64,000 nt of DNA, taken from assembly GCF_963678635.1 (NCBI RefSeq), contig NC_087070.1:7722539-7786538 (forward strand), given 5' to 3'. The notes beneath the pieces were generated by a model. That model saw only the letters and a list, made by a program, of their open reading frames with translations, was not told the origin of the DNA and made no database searches. The number at the start of each line of letters is the position of its first letter. The stretch's first letter is position 1. The translations under genes and the position numbers were made by a program. Below are positions 24,970 through 36,257 of this stretch, in pieces. Origin of the DNA: Symsagittifera roscoffensis (taxonomy: Eukaryota; Xenacoelomorpha; Acoela; Convolutidae).

Positions 24970-27262
24970 AATTTTGGCTAATTTAGGTTGTTATCTGTCT
25001 GCTTATTTTTGTCTGCTTAGTGTCGCAGAAAGGAGTGTTTTCAAAAACGTGGCTTCTGTATAGCATTTCTAAAGCTCTGTGTACTGTGCACTGTATATTT
25101 TGGGCTTTTGTTGCAATGGTTATTGACAAAAACGAGTTTCTGAATTTTTCCGTTTGATTTTCATAATGTTCATATTTGTATCGCAAATTGTACGAAGCTC
25201 AACTTCGCCTCTGTGTCAGAAAATGTCAATTTTAACAAATAATACACCAATTTTTAGTTGAAAACAATTTTTAAACTTTTTGCGCGATTTTTTGGAGTTT
25301 ATACTTCTCTTCATTTTTTTAAGCTGCGAGAGAGGCCCACTTTAATATAGTTTTGGCAGTGTTCGACAGGGTAGTTTTGGCGTAAATTTTGATTGACTAA
25401 AAAGTCAAAAATTTAAGGCACGAATTTTGTTCGCAAAACAAATTTTACCAAATTAATACTGCAAAAATTCAAAGCAAGTTTCGTCGTCGCTGTTTCTCAC
25501 CAAAAGTCAACCCAATTTGAGAAAAACGCGTTTTAAGTTTCAAGTCTTGTGCGTTTTGTTCAGATAATTTATACCAGCGCTGATTTTGAATTTCAAATTC
25601 AATTTTTGCGTGATTTAATGGTTTCTGTTTTTCATCCAAGCTTGAAACTAGCAGAGTCGCTTAGACTAACTTGTTTTTTAAAGATTGTTTTTAGATCTAA
25701 CCTAAGATGAAATTTTGAAACAATTAATCTGATCTTTTTAAATCTGATCGCCTAAGATGAAAATTTGAAACAGTAAATCTCATCTTTTTTTCGCATTGAA
25801 ATAAATACTAAAATTGATTTGGTTCAAGATAGATCATAAATCATATAAGAATTTATTGTTTTAAATTCAGATATGATGCGAGGCTGAAGATACATTGCAC
25901 CTGAACTAAAGAAGATATTTGAGATACCATCTCAAAATACCACCCATCGTATTGACCTCAAATCTCATCAAAATTGACTTAGTGAGCTGGGTTGGACAGC
26001 AAACACTCTATCTCTATATCATTTTATCTTTATCTGATTATTTATATCTTTACAAATATCTTGGCGATCGGATCCTCCTAAGAATCTGAGCTGGTTTGAT
26101 TCATGGGAGCCGAATTATCTTCTTTCTACCAACTAATCGACCCTCACCAATGCTCCACTTTACCTCAAGTTGATGCTGCTGTTGACTTTTTACCCTCGTT
26201 TTTAGTTTACTGTTTAATAATAATCTCTTAGCAATTCGTGGTTAATTGTCGTTTTGCACAATCTGCACCTCTACAACAAACTCAGAAGTAAAATAACCAT
26301 TAAATATTTCTAGAGTCACCACTTAATTCAAAGCTCGCGTTGTTTGATCAGCTTCAAAATATCGATCAATTTTGAAAGCTCTTGTTGCAACTTCACTGTA
26401 TTTACTAATCAATTGAATACTGGGCTGACCTTAAACTGAAGTTAAGTTATTTTCCAGGCCTGAAGTTAGCCTTTGTGCAAAGTATTTACTTAACAGAAGC
26501 GTTTCATTTTGAAGTATCAGTTGTTTGATGAACCATATGATCTATTTCAAATCTGACCATTTTGAAGTCAAAAATACTTTGGCGTCTTATTAACTCAGTA
26601 CTGAAATAATAAAACTATTTTGGGATTTTCCATTGATATAAAATATAATTATATTTATTCAGTTTAACTTCTTAGGAAATTCATTTTACTAAATTTCAGC
26701 AGCAAAGAAGACAACTGCAGACTATCTGTGAAATCAATTGAAGTAAAAATTGATTTCAGAAGTTAGAAGTGCGAACCGGGTTTCTTTTTCGTACGAAGTT
26801 GCTTTCTCTTGGTGTTCGGTACAGTTATTGTTTGTATTTGCTTGACCGCTAATCATCAAGTCCGAAATTATCGGGGCCGAAAAGAATCTAGTAAGTCCGA
26901 AATTTAGTAAGTCACGTGAGAAAAACCATCAACAAATAGCTCCGACGCGACAACCTATCGAGAATCTGTTTAATCGAAGTTTCGACTAGGTGTTGGTTTT
27001 ACCGTTAAATCAAATATACGTTCTAACTTCACTACTCGATCATCACTGTACTTAATTTAAGGGTGATTATTCGCGAGTTCTATTGTCCAATCATAATGCA
27101 ATTTCAATCCAAATCGAATCTTAGTTAGTCCCTCAAATTTTGATTATTATTGATTATTTTCATTATTACTTTCTTCGTTATCTTTGAGTATTGTTGGTAT
27201 ACTCAAATTTCACGTCAAGCTGAAAATAAGAACAAAAACTTGAGAATACGTAGAGTGAAGTT
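24970..27262. other. Intergenic, upstream of gene 2
   Basis: AT-rich. It contains CGAAGCTCAACTTCGCCTCTG at about 25194 (a short inverted repeat seen elsewhere in variant form) and paired copies of CCTAAGATGAAATTTTGAAACA at about 25701 and 25751. A promoter for gene 2 should lie near 26.9-27.3 kb, but no TATA or initiator motif can be assigned. Confidence 0.45.
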
Positions 27263-27316
27263 TAAAGTTACGCCGTTTTTGTTTGCTCTTTTTTTGTTGA
27301 CAATAACTTTGCTAGT

Positions 27317-27547
27317 ATGGCGAAAGTTTTGTTCGAATGTAAATGCGGTAATGTATCTGTACAGTTTACGGAGTCGGCTTTGGGTCGAAAAGGGGAGGGG
27401 GTTATTGCAGAAGATCCCCTCTCAGAAGGAGCAGACGATACTCTGGGAGCTGAGTGGGAGCAAATAGATTTGGTGTCATTACAGCACAAGTATCCGTCTC
27501 TCTCTATTACCTCAATTGGACCTCAGAACCAAACCAAAATTAGTTCG
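27317..27547 (+). CDS. Gene 2 exon 1 (start, CxC motif)
   Basis: Encodes residues 1-77, starting MAKVLFECKCG and ending QTKISS before GTAAGT. ATGG context. The in-frame stop 54 bases upstream supports this start. Confidence 0.82.
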
Positions 27548-30500
27548 GTAAGTTTTGATTCGCAACTGAACATCGGATAAATGCCTTAGCAGCCATAGAT
27601 GTTGCTCTCGCAAAGCACAAACAAGACTGCCTCGTATCAGGGCAAAGACCTGAATGTTCCGACTATCCTCTAACGTCTGAAATAGTTTTTGATTTAAAAT
27701 TGATGACATTTTCGACAAAAATTTTCGAAAGTCGGAACAATGAATGAGATTTACGCGAGCTAAGTTCTTGTTGAAATCTATAAACATTTTTTGTGTTCTA
27801 AATGAGTTGCACGCGTCCTGCTGGAAATGAAATAAAATACTTATATTTGACTAGATGATGCAAAAATGCGGATTTTTTTCCTCGCATTTATTGTGTTCAT
27901 ACACAAGAAGTTTTGATTAAGACATCAGCTATTATAGCCTTTCATCTGGAAAAGGATCTCGTCAGAAAAACTGAAAAAGACAAAGATTTAATTGCTCTTT
28001 TTATTGCTCGATTAAGGGCTAAAATTCCTGGCCGCTTGTGAATAGGGCATGTATTAGTTATTTGTTTTCTTTAACAGCACTTCGCTTTCCTGACAACTAC
28101 CGACTCTCACTCTCAACTCACCTTCCTTAAAAGCAAAGATGACTCATCTCCTGTGCGGCCACTGCCATGTGACGTCATCTACTGTCTGAACTGCAGGTCA
28201 CCGCAGTTCATAGTCCTGTTCGCCTCTTCGTCTCATTCTTACAGTGCGACTGGGGCCGATAAAAAGGCAAACACTTTACCTCACGGTGAGTGAGCCGATA
28301 TTTAGATCTTGTTAACTCCCCCCCCCCCCCCTATGGTAACTTGTAACGAATCCCTCCCCTGTTAAGGAAGAATGGAACTAAATCATATACGAATTTTGTA
28401 TCTTGTAATGTTTTTCCTTCCCCATCTTGCCAAACTTGGAAACTTTTTACAAGATCCAGATTTAATGAAGTATTGGTTGAGAACCTTAAAAGCTAATAAC
28501 GAAAGTTATTCCTGAAGATCTATTTCCAACTTCTGCTAGATAATTATTGGAATAGGATGGGCACGGTATCACTGCCATCACTGCGAATATTGATCTGTCA
28601 ATACCATCCATTGGTGCAACATGAGTTCCAGGAAATCATCTCAGTGTTAAATGTTTTCACCTCGCTTGTTTCTTAATTGATTAAAAATCGAAGCTTGTCT
28701 TGATAGTGAGAGAAAGCGAAGCAGGTTTACATAAAGTGACTTAGTGAGAGAGCAGGGAATATGAGCAGCTCGGAAAAGACAAAAAGAAGCTGGCAAATGT
28801 TTGGTTTTTTTTGCATAAAGACTTGAGTAATTTTTAAAACATGGTTTTTAATTGTGCTGCACGGAAATGGGGAAAAAGGCCATTTTTAAAAGAAAAAATC
28901 TAAATCAGTGCCTCTTAAAATACTACAAGATATTTTATAATTGAAAGTTTGCATTTGTTTACTCAAGCGAAGCGTAATGTAATATTACGCAAATTTTTGC
29001 TTAATATTACATTAATGCTCGCAAATAAAAGTGCTCATTTGTTGGAACTTTTGGTATATTTCAATTTAATCATAAGTTCTGTTTGCTAATTTTTTAGTGT
29101 CATGGTGCACTCATCCTCTAATTATTATATCGCAGGTAGTGCGAAGCTCAGCTTCCCTCTGTGTGACATCTTATGTTTTCGGCCCAACTAACCACGTTTT
29201 TTCGGCATAGTGACCGCTCGGTAAAGACTTGGCGCTTGCTGATTGTGTTTTTCTGAAATTGAATTTCTTTTTTTCCGAAAAATATCAATTTTTAAAAAAA
29301 AATTGGCTGAGTTATTTCAGTCTCATTTTTATTCGCTAGCTTGCAACGCTACGCTTTCGTTGTGAAATGTTTGTACAATTCTGTGTATTTTTTTTTACCA
29401 ATTCTGTGTACTGCAACTGATTTTGTTTTTGCTGACATTGACTGATTCATGAAGCAAATTATTAATTTCGTCTCGTCTCGTCAGAATGCCGCCAGAAATT
29501 TATGAATACTTTTTTAAGACGATAAAAACGGTTGTGTTAATTTTTTAAATATGTGTATCATTGCTGTTACTTCGAATTTGGAATTTGAATTCATTTATCC
29601 AGAAAAAATACATTAATAATGAAATAAACATTATAAGTTCTCATGAAGGTCTGTTGAAAGAGCATTTCAGTTAATCGCCAACCGCCTGGGAAAGATAAAA
29701 CAAGAGGACAAGTAGAAAGGTGGCCTTCCATACAAAAAATGTTTCATAATAAACTTATTATCTATGTAATTTTTGCAAAAATTTTGTTAAAAAAGTTTTT
29801 TTAAATTCGCTCCTTTTCAATATCGTTGGGAATTAGATGAGACTATCAATATATTATATGCTAGAGTTAGGTGTCTTTTTAGAGACTTTTTCATGACTGT
29901 GCTGTGAAAGGGCACAGTTGGTAGCACACCTTTGCTGGAACTACGAGTACTTGTATAGATACCGGTTAACATGCCTTATTGTTATTACACAAGCAAAGTT
30001 TATTTTTCTGTTCATTGTTTCCAATCTATATCGCAATTTCCATTGCATGATTGTCGTGCAACATTGGTTGGTTGCAAAATTTTTTTAGACATTCAGTACT
30101 GAGCGTACTGAGATTCTCAGTACTATTTTTGAGTTTTACTTCTTATTTGACTTTTTATATAGCATGTTGTATCCGCCCGATTAAGCGCTTCCAAAGCTTC
30201 TAGTATTTTAGGTCGATAAGCAGGCAGTGCTTTATGCTGATTCCTTAATTGTTTTTCTGATTTGAAAGCTAATTTTCTTTCCAGACTTCTGTCTTGCATT
30301 TTCTGGCGTTTTCAGAGTCATGTTGCCGTTTCTTTACATGTGTTGCGACTTGCAGATTCGTTTTTGTATAATAGGTTTTTGACCATTCGAATCAAATGCG
30401 CGACTGCTGCACTTGCCCTTATTAGCTTTTATTTAAGATATTTTGTTTTTGCGACATCTGTAAAATTTAAGTGATTTGACGTCGCTGTGTTGTGTTTTAG

Positions 30501-33500
30501 TGTACGCCACTCAGTTCGCTGATGAAGCTAGGTCGTGTAGTGAGGAAGAGAGAGAATTGACTGTGGAGGATATTGTGGCGGAGAAGATAGGAGAAAGAGG
30601 AGTGGGAGGGGGAGGGGGAGACAACGGGAGAGATGAAGACGACGCGGAGCTGGAAGTGATAAAGAAACTTCAGAGGGTGGCAGAAGTATCACACTCCATT
30701 GGTTAGAAAACTGTTTTCTAGGTCTTAGTTTTATTTGAATTTCATCTCAGTGTTCAATTCTCCCCGATTTGGATATTGATTTTGCAGTTAGTTCCGCACT
30801 CGATTCTCAGGATTCCTAAACAGTTCCTGACACTTATTTTCCAAATTTGTTTCATTTTTGAGGAACTGTTTGTACAATTTTGGTTGTGTTATTTTGTGTT
30901 ATTTGCACAGCAACTGGTTAAATAACTTTTGCATCTTCGGGCAGCGTAGTGTATTAGTACGAACCTTCTGTTTTTCTACTCACCTTGTAAATATTTAGTT
31001 TCAGGCCTTATCTTTCAATTCCTCTCAAAATCTCCTCTCAATTCGTTTCAGGCTCTGCTGTAAGAAGTGGTTCCAACAGTAGTGGGGTTGTGTTTGGGGT
31101 AGATGTGTTTCCCACTGGCCTGAAGTTGGACTGGGGAAGAGTACAGGCCAGAATGCGACAGCTGACGAATGAAGTCATGGCCGAGATAGAGGAGGAGAAG
31201 CGAATCCGAATACAGTCAGTTGATGGACTGCATGTATTGTTGTAGAAATAAATTAATGATCGCGGGGGAGGGGGGTGCGTTATATTTTTAATGGAGTTAA
31301 ATTTTGGGTATGTGTGTGTGTGTGGGGGGGGGGTACTGTATGCTTTTAACCCAGAAAAGTTGAAATGGTTGTACTAAAAAGAAAAACTTTAAGTTTTCTT
31401 AGTGAAGTGGTGTTCTACAATAAAATATTGAAAACTTGAGGCTTTAAGAGAACAGTTTGCAAAAATAAATATTCAGAGAGAATTTTTAAATTAAAACAGG
31501 CAATTGATAGTTCCGATGGTCTGTGATGATTTTTCAGCTTCACACCTCTATTTTTTCTTTTTTTTTTAAATGTAATGATACTAATGCTCGGGGCTTGAAG
31601 AAGTAAAAGCTTCTCGGCTTATGATGAAGTTACACTTTAAGTTTTCTGGTGTCTTTTAGTTTTTAAATCTGTTTCCAACTAAATTCAGATTTCACAAATG
31701 AACATCAGATGGTAGGAGTTTTTGGCAGAAAATCAAAGAAACTGAGGTCGGAACACTGTTTTTAATTGTACAACAATCGGCTATTCGTGTTTAAAATAGC
31801 AGTTTTTCCATAGGAGACTGATCCACAGAGAAAACAAGCGAGCGGCCGACAAGAAACGCAAAGCAGCTTCCCTTCTGTCTTCCATAGAACAGTGAGCATC
31901 GTTTTCATATCGAAGAGTTAATCGTACCGTTCAATTGGTTTGGAGCTAGAAATCTCTTTTGAAATTAGAATCTACATTTTTATAACATTTGACCATTCAG
32001 GTGTGGACTTTTGCTCTACAGTTGAAAAATGCAAATTTTTCTTTATTTCATTATAATTTAATACGAATTGTTAGCGCGTGAATTCGTCAATTTTATTTGG
32101 ACGGTTGTCTGGGTCTAATTTTGGCCAGTAATTAGTCCGTTGATTTAATCCAGAGGCATGTGTGAGTTGCCAAGATGTGCGGCTAGCAGACACTCCTCGA
32201 CATCGACTGCTTCTGCAATAGGGACAGTTGACTCTCTATCCTCTCTGTCTCTATCACACGGATCTTCTCAAATGAGGACAGCTGACAGATCGACTTACAA
32301 TCCAAGTTAATATTGAGTCTAATAGCTTGTGGACACCCCCCCCCCCCTCTCCGAGAAGATCCTTAAATTTTTTATCAGTAGCATCCTTCTGAAATGTTAG
32401 TTTGCCACCTTCCACCACTTAATCAGTTAATTTGTCGAAAAAGGAATAAAAACTAACTATAATCTAAAACCCATTTGTTTTTTTTTGATTTTTCGTTTGA
32501 ATGGAAGTTTTCACGAGGCCTTTATTTGAATAAAACCCTAGCTCATTTGCTGTTGTCATGTTGTTTTTAGCGCTAACTTCGTTGTTTTTTCATGTAGATT
32601 CTGCTTCCTTCGGAGACTTGGATCAATTTGGCCTAGAAGACGACCAGCTAAGAGACATGTCACTGGGCCGAAAGGGAAAAGGACCGACAAACAACGAAGA
32701 CGAAGAAGATGAAGGATATTTAGTGTCTTCGAATGTCTCCGAAGACGAAGAAGAAGAAGCTTTTTTCACCGAGAGCAGTGGCGGATCCTCTTCGGGCATT
32801 GACTCGGCGATGCATACAACTCAGACTAGCGTGGCTTATGGAACGGAAGGCCTAATTCCCCAAATGAGTCATAACTCGTCGGGCCAGAGAGACATCAGGG
32901 CGAGGTCGAGTACTGTGTATAATGACAGGACACAACATGGCACAAATGGGCGTTACTCGGGGTTAGTAAGAATGTCATTTTTTTTAAAGTAAACAGAAAC
33001 ACAGACCAAAGAAACTAAAGCACTTGAACAAAATTGCAAGAATTCCCGAGTTAGTTTCTTCTAATAGGATAAGAAACCTTTTCATCGGATATAAAGCCTC
33101 AATTTTGGTTTAGGTTCAGTGACACAAAGTTTTTTTCGATGATGAGATAAAATTTCATATCTACACAATACTGACTTGGTCGTGCTGAGTTTTGATTTTC
33201 TGCTAAATAATTACTACTTTTCGTTTGGTAAGAGCCAAGTATGTAGTAATAGTAAGTATTTGTACGACCAAGGATAATTTAAGGATCAAGTTAAATTCCT
33301 GCAAGTTCAATTCCAGTAGAACAAACAAGTTAAGATCCTCCTTGTAAAATGCTCGTTTCTGCTTGGCTGAAAATTCCAACTTAGAACCAGGTTGGAATCA
33401 AAAAGTATCGTCCCAAAAAACAAATTTGAGGGGAGGAGGATGTGAATTTGGTCCGGATTTCAAAGGTTCGATTTTGTTGACATGTTTTCCTTGATTTCAT

Positions 33501-34400
33501 ATCGAATGTTTACATCTTAATGGTACTGTTGTTGTGTAGGGATGAAGAGGGCGGAGGCGGACAGATGTTGTCGCAAAGTGTTTCGCAGCCTATTTACATT
33601 GGAAGCCACAGTTTCAGAAGTGCCTCCTCCTCCACTAGCTTTCATCGAGATCATCACAGATCGAATGCTGCCAACACCTCAGCTCATGTTAGTTGGACAC
33701 CCATTTTTGATATTCCACCATTGTTGATATTGAGGACATCGCAGTCCGCCATCTGAAGTTTGGTATCGCCGCAATTAAATCGGACCTAAGTTTTGATATG
33801 AGCGAAGATAACAGTCCAAAAATGGAGCAGTAAGCTCGGGAAAATTAACATATAAAGTCAGTCAGATTTTCATTTTATACTTATATTTTCCATCGTCCGA
33901 TGTCTGCAGAGTCTCCATCCTGCTCTGCGGGTGCTATGGAGGCTACAGGGACATCGCACAGTTATTAGAGACAGTAACCAAAGCAACTAAATAGTGAACA
34001 AGTTCGAGGAATTTAAAAAAAAACAGGGGACGAGACAAGCGAGTTTCGGAACCAAAAAGTTCTGAGAAAAAGTTTGTTATTCTCTGACATAATCAAAAGC
34101 ATGCTGTGGATTGGACGGTTCAGACGGCCAGTCAATATAACATACTTCGAAGGTAGTGTACATATTATAAATTAGATTGATGCCGTGTTCTAGGACAATG
34201 ACTTACATTTGCGCATGCGTGAACTGTCGCGCAGTGTGCGGGGAGAATCGAGTGACATCTTTGGAGACCTCCCGGATGATCATCGCAAACTGGACTTCGC
34301 CCAGATCATGCGCAGCTACACAAACTCATCCGAGGGAATACTTATGATGCAACAGGCTCATGAGAACGGAACTGAGTCGACCAATGACGAGAACAATTGA
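27317..34400 (+). CDS. Unrecognised 11-exon gene, predicted 636 aa
   Basis: Reconstructed exons: 27317-27547, 28078-28285, 30501-30701, 31052-31214, 31814-31891, 32154-32305, 32598-32961, 33540-33687, 33735-33829, 33910-33973 and 34194-34400. All phases agree, with GT/AG borders. Seen in order: FECKCGNVSVQF (CxC) and, in exon 2, YCLNCRSPQF (CxxC), which together could bind one metal ion; an acidic segment; GLKLDWGRVQARMRQLTNEV with a charged helix running into RENKRAADKKRK (possible coiled coil and nuclear signal); a Ser/Thr-rich part; an acidic part (EDEEDEGYL, SEDEEEEAFF); and a conserved-looking end (VSILLCGCYGGYRDIAQLLE, SSDIFGDLPDDHRKLDFAQI). No signal peptide or membrane segment. The CxCGxVxF start faintly recalls GFA/CENP-V zinc folds, but the rest does not, so I assign no function. 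Start: the first ATG after an in-frame TAA at 27263. Confidence 0.78.
27620..27692 (+). repeat. Short dispersed repeat with GGGCnAAGnCCT hairpin, copy 1
   Basis: ACAAGACTGC.TCGTATCAGG, GCAAAGACCTGAATGTTCCG, AC, then a T-rich end with AATAGTTTTT. The same block recurs at about 40647-40720, 43087-43160, 61221-61295 and 63692-63750. It lies in intron 1 of gene 2. The hairpin is weakened in this copy (GACCT for GCCCT). Confidence 0.75.
28078..28285 (+). CDS. Gene 2 exon 2 (CxxC motif)
   Basis: Starts after TTTAACAG (HFAFLTTTDSHSQLTF), contains LPCDVIYCLNCRSPQFIVLF and ends after one base of a codon before GTGAGT. Its GC content is visibly higher than that of the flanks. Confidence 0.85.
28286..30500 (+). 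other. Gene 2 intron 2 (2.2 kb)
   Basis: Begins with a half C-tract element (GATCTTGTTAACTCCC, a long C-run, then TAACGAATCCCTCCCC at about 28304-28360). It contains GCGAAGCTCAGCTTCCCTCTG at about 29140. No exon was recognised; the 70-codon frame at 30262-30474 is Phe/Leu-rich and lies immediately before exon 3. Confidence 0.5.
30501..30701 (+). CDS. Gene 2 exon 3
   Basis: VYATQFADEARSCSEEEREL, TVEDIVAEKIGE, a Gly run and an acidic stretch, then VIKKLQRVAEVSHSIG. Acceptor TGTTTTAG, donor GTTAGA. Confidence 0.82.
31052..31214 (+). CDS. Gene 2 exon 4
   Basis: GSAVRSGSNSSGVVFGVDVF then LKLDWGRVQARMRQLTNEVM and a Glu-rich helix. Acceptor CGTTTCAG, donor GTCAGT, leaving two bases of a Gln codon. 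Confidence 0.85.
31814..31891 (+). CDS. Gene 2 exon 5 (basic helix)
   Basis: A short exon coding RLIHRENKRAADKKRKAASL and LSSIEQ; it is highly basic. Acceptor TTTTTCCATAG, donor GTGAGC. Phase fits exons 4 and 6. Confidence 0.82.
32154..32305 (+). CDS. Gene 2 exon 6 (Ser/Thr-rich)
   Basis: GMCELPRCAASRHSSTSTAS, then a Ser-rich stretch to ADRSTYNP. Acceptor TTAATCCAG, donor GTTAAT. The phase fits both neighbours and no stop interrupts it. Confidence 0.75.
32598..32961 (+). CDS. Gene 2 exon 7 (acidic)
   Basis: SASFGDLDQFGLEDDQLRDM, then long Asp/Glu tracts and Ser/Gly-rich sequence to GTNGRYS. Acceptor TTTCATGTAG, donor GTTAGT. Confidence 0.85.
33540..33687 (+). CDS. Gene 2 exon 8
   Basis: DEEGGGGQMLSQSVSQPIYI then a Ser/His/Arg-rich stretch ending NTSAH before GTTAGT. 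Acceptor TTGTGTAG. Confidence 0.75.
33735..33829 (+). CDS. Gene 2 exon 9 (border uncertain)
   Basis: DIAVRHLKFGIAAIKSDLSF then DMSEDNSPKMEQ before GTAAGC. The reading looks clearly coding, but joining it to exon 8 requires a 47-base intron ending in a weak ATTGAG acceptor. The alternative is a one-base sequence error or frameshift. Confidence 0.6.
33910..33973 (+). CDS. Gene 2 exon 10
   Basis: VSILLCGCYGGYRDIAQLLE T, between TGTCTGCAG and GTAACC. The phase fits exons 9 and 11. A competing frame is also open here but fits neither neighbour. Confidence 0.75.
34194..34400 (+). CDS. Gene 2 exon 11 (last)
   Basis: DNDLHLRMRELSRSVRGESS, DIFGDLPDDHRKLDFAQIMR, then SYTNSSEGILMMQQ and a polar end before TGA at 34398-34400. 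Acceptor GTGTTCTAG. Confidence 0.85.
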   Translation, partial: DNDLHLRMRELSRSVRGESSDIFGDLPDDHRKLDFAQIMRSYTNSSEGILMMQQAHENGTESTNDENN

Positions 34401-34545
34401 TTCGATGCGACACATAAAACTGACGCGAAACAAAAATCATTCAAAAGCAGTAGTTGAATTAGAATTGGAAGATGCAGTGATGTTTTATTAGCTAATTGGA
34501 TTGAAAGAAATCTCTTTTCTAGATTTTAGGTGAATAGAGTACATG

Positions 34546-34551
34546 AATAAA
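34546..34551 (+). terminator. Poly(A) signal of gene 2
   Basis: AATAAA about 146 bases after the gene 2 stop. First canonical signal downstream. Confidence 0.65.
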
Positions 34552-34758
34552 AGCTACTGAATTTAAAGTTTTACAAGGTTCAAAGAGATTTACGGGTCTT
34601 CATGGTCAAGTTGTTTAGGATTGACCTAAATGTTGAACTATCGTTGCAAAGACGTTTGAGTTGAATTAAACGTCGATACCTGTGGACGATAACTTCGAAA
34701 AGAGTGAATTTATTTTTAAGAAGTTTGATAATGCTGGAATGCCATGCTCATATAAGCG

Positions 34759-36000
34759 CAGTTGAAATTATGGATATTTTTCCATATTATGAAATTAGTT
34801 AATAATGCATCTGACATAGTTATTTACTTCTTTTTTAATACAACAAATCAAGTTAAACAGTTTTCCTGTTAGTTCTGACCTTGAGCTGTCATTCAACATA
34901 GGTAATGAATGAATCTATGCCAGCAATTTCAAAATATTGACGAGTCGTTATTAGTGGTCCTCAAACTTATTACACTAACGAACGTAGTGTATTAGTATGA
35001 CTACTTTTTTTCCAGACCTAACTTGCAAATTAAAGCGCTTATTTGGTGATTTTTTGCTATAATCACGATCTAGCATTGATTATTTCATAGCATCTGTTCT
35101 CTTGTTTAATATGTTTGACGATTTGTAAGTGTCCGATGCTAAAATTGAAGCACAAGAGACTCCTAATCTCGAGGTCGCTCGTCCGAATCTGACGAATAGC
35201 AAGTTTTACTAATTCGAGGCCTAATTAACTTTTACTTATTTCATTTTATAGAGCTGCTTTTTGTCGTTGCTAGTATTTGCAAAGGGCAGCTTGCTTGTGT
35301 TTAAACAGGAACATTTTGCATGCAAGCATTTTGTCTAAAAGTCATTGAATCTTTTCCATGTTGATTACTTCAAATGTCAATGAACGTACTGAAAACACTT
35401 TTAAATGTACTTCAAGCCCGAATTTGAGTTATCGCAGTGGGATTTTTAAAATTTTTAACTATCGAACAGAACAATTGGTACAAGGTACAAGGCTTTTAGT
35501 ATGTCATTTTTGATCGGCTCAACTGGCTTCTACCGGCTTAATATATGCGGTCGCCTTTTCTGTCCGCTAGCTTACAATGCTATATTTGTTGCTGTGTGGT
35601 CTTAAACACGGTTCGAAGCTTCTCATTATTTCTATGCATGCAACTTGAAAGAGACTGCATTTGATTTTTTTTCTAATGTTGGAATGACATGCTGATATCT
35701 CAGGAGAAAAAGTCGAGTTAGGTTTACAATTGAAGGTAAGCTGGCTAAATTTCATTTAGAATTATGGAAAACTATTATCGTCACTGTAATGAACATTTCT
35801 TCAGCAAAATATCAACAATCGCGTTGGAACGACATTTTACACGAATTCAAATTAAAATTGAGTCAATGAAAGTTTCCTTTAATTTGCACTATCAAGCGTA
35901 AATTACTACTAAATTACATCTTTAGGAGAATTAACGAATACGAGTAATTCTACTTTTCGAAAAAGTAAATTCAGTTGGATGTGAAAAACGGAACGGTCAG
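34759..36000 (+). repeat. Left arm of satellite module 1
   Basis: Matches 41216-42426 closely from CAGTTGAA through the GATGTGAAAAACGGAACGGT block that directly precedes the satellite. It starts with a small hairpin (ATGGATATTTTTCCAT). No coding sequence was recognised. A degenerate tRNA-Arg-like stretch is inside it (see separate entry). Confidence 0.88.
35140..35215 (+). repeat. tRNA-Arg(CCU)-like sequence in left arm, copy 1
   Basis: GAAGCACAAGAGACTCCTAA then TCTCGAGGTCGCTCGTCCGA resembles the 3' two-thirds of tRNA-Arg(CCU): GAGA and TCTC pair around a seven-base loop CTCCTAA, with U before the CCU anticodon position. In this copy the B box is mutated (CGTCCGAATC). The copy in the second left arm keeps GGTTCGAATC. 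Confidence 0.55.
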
Positions 36001-36223
36001 CACGTTTGTCTGTATGGGTGCCCCCACTTGTGTCTGTGTGGATGCCCCCACGTGTGTTTGTATGGGTGCCCCCACGTGTGTTTATATGGGTGCCCCCTCG
36101 TGTGTCTACATGGGTGCTCCCACCCACGTGTTTCTTTATGGGTGCCCAAATATGTGTCTGTATGGGTGCCCCCACGTGTGTCTGTGTGGGTGCCCCCACG
36201 TGTCTGTGTGCGTGCCCCCACGC

Positions 36224-36257
<34 letters not shown>

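Noticed and set aside
27317..28285. Calling gene 2 a GFA/CENP-V-type zinc protein
   Set aside because: Only the first CxCGxVxF motif is similar; the remaining zinc ligands and the rest of the 636-aa protein do not fit that family.
36225..36255. (TA)n tract as a replication origin or promoter
   Set aside because: It is a plain microsatellite replacing part of a satellite unit, with nothing else to support such a role.
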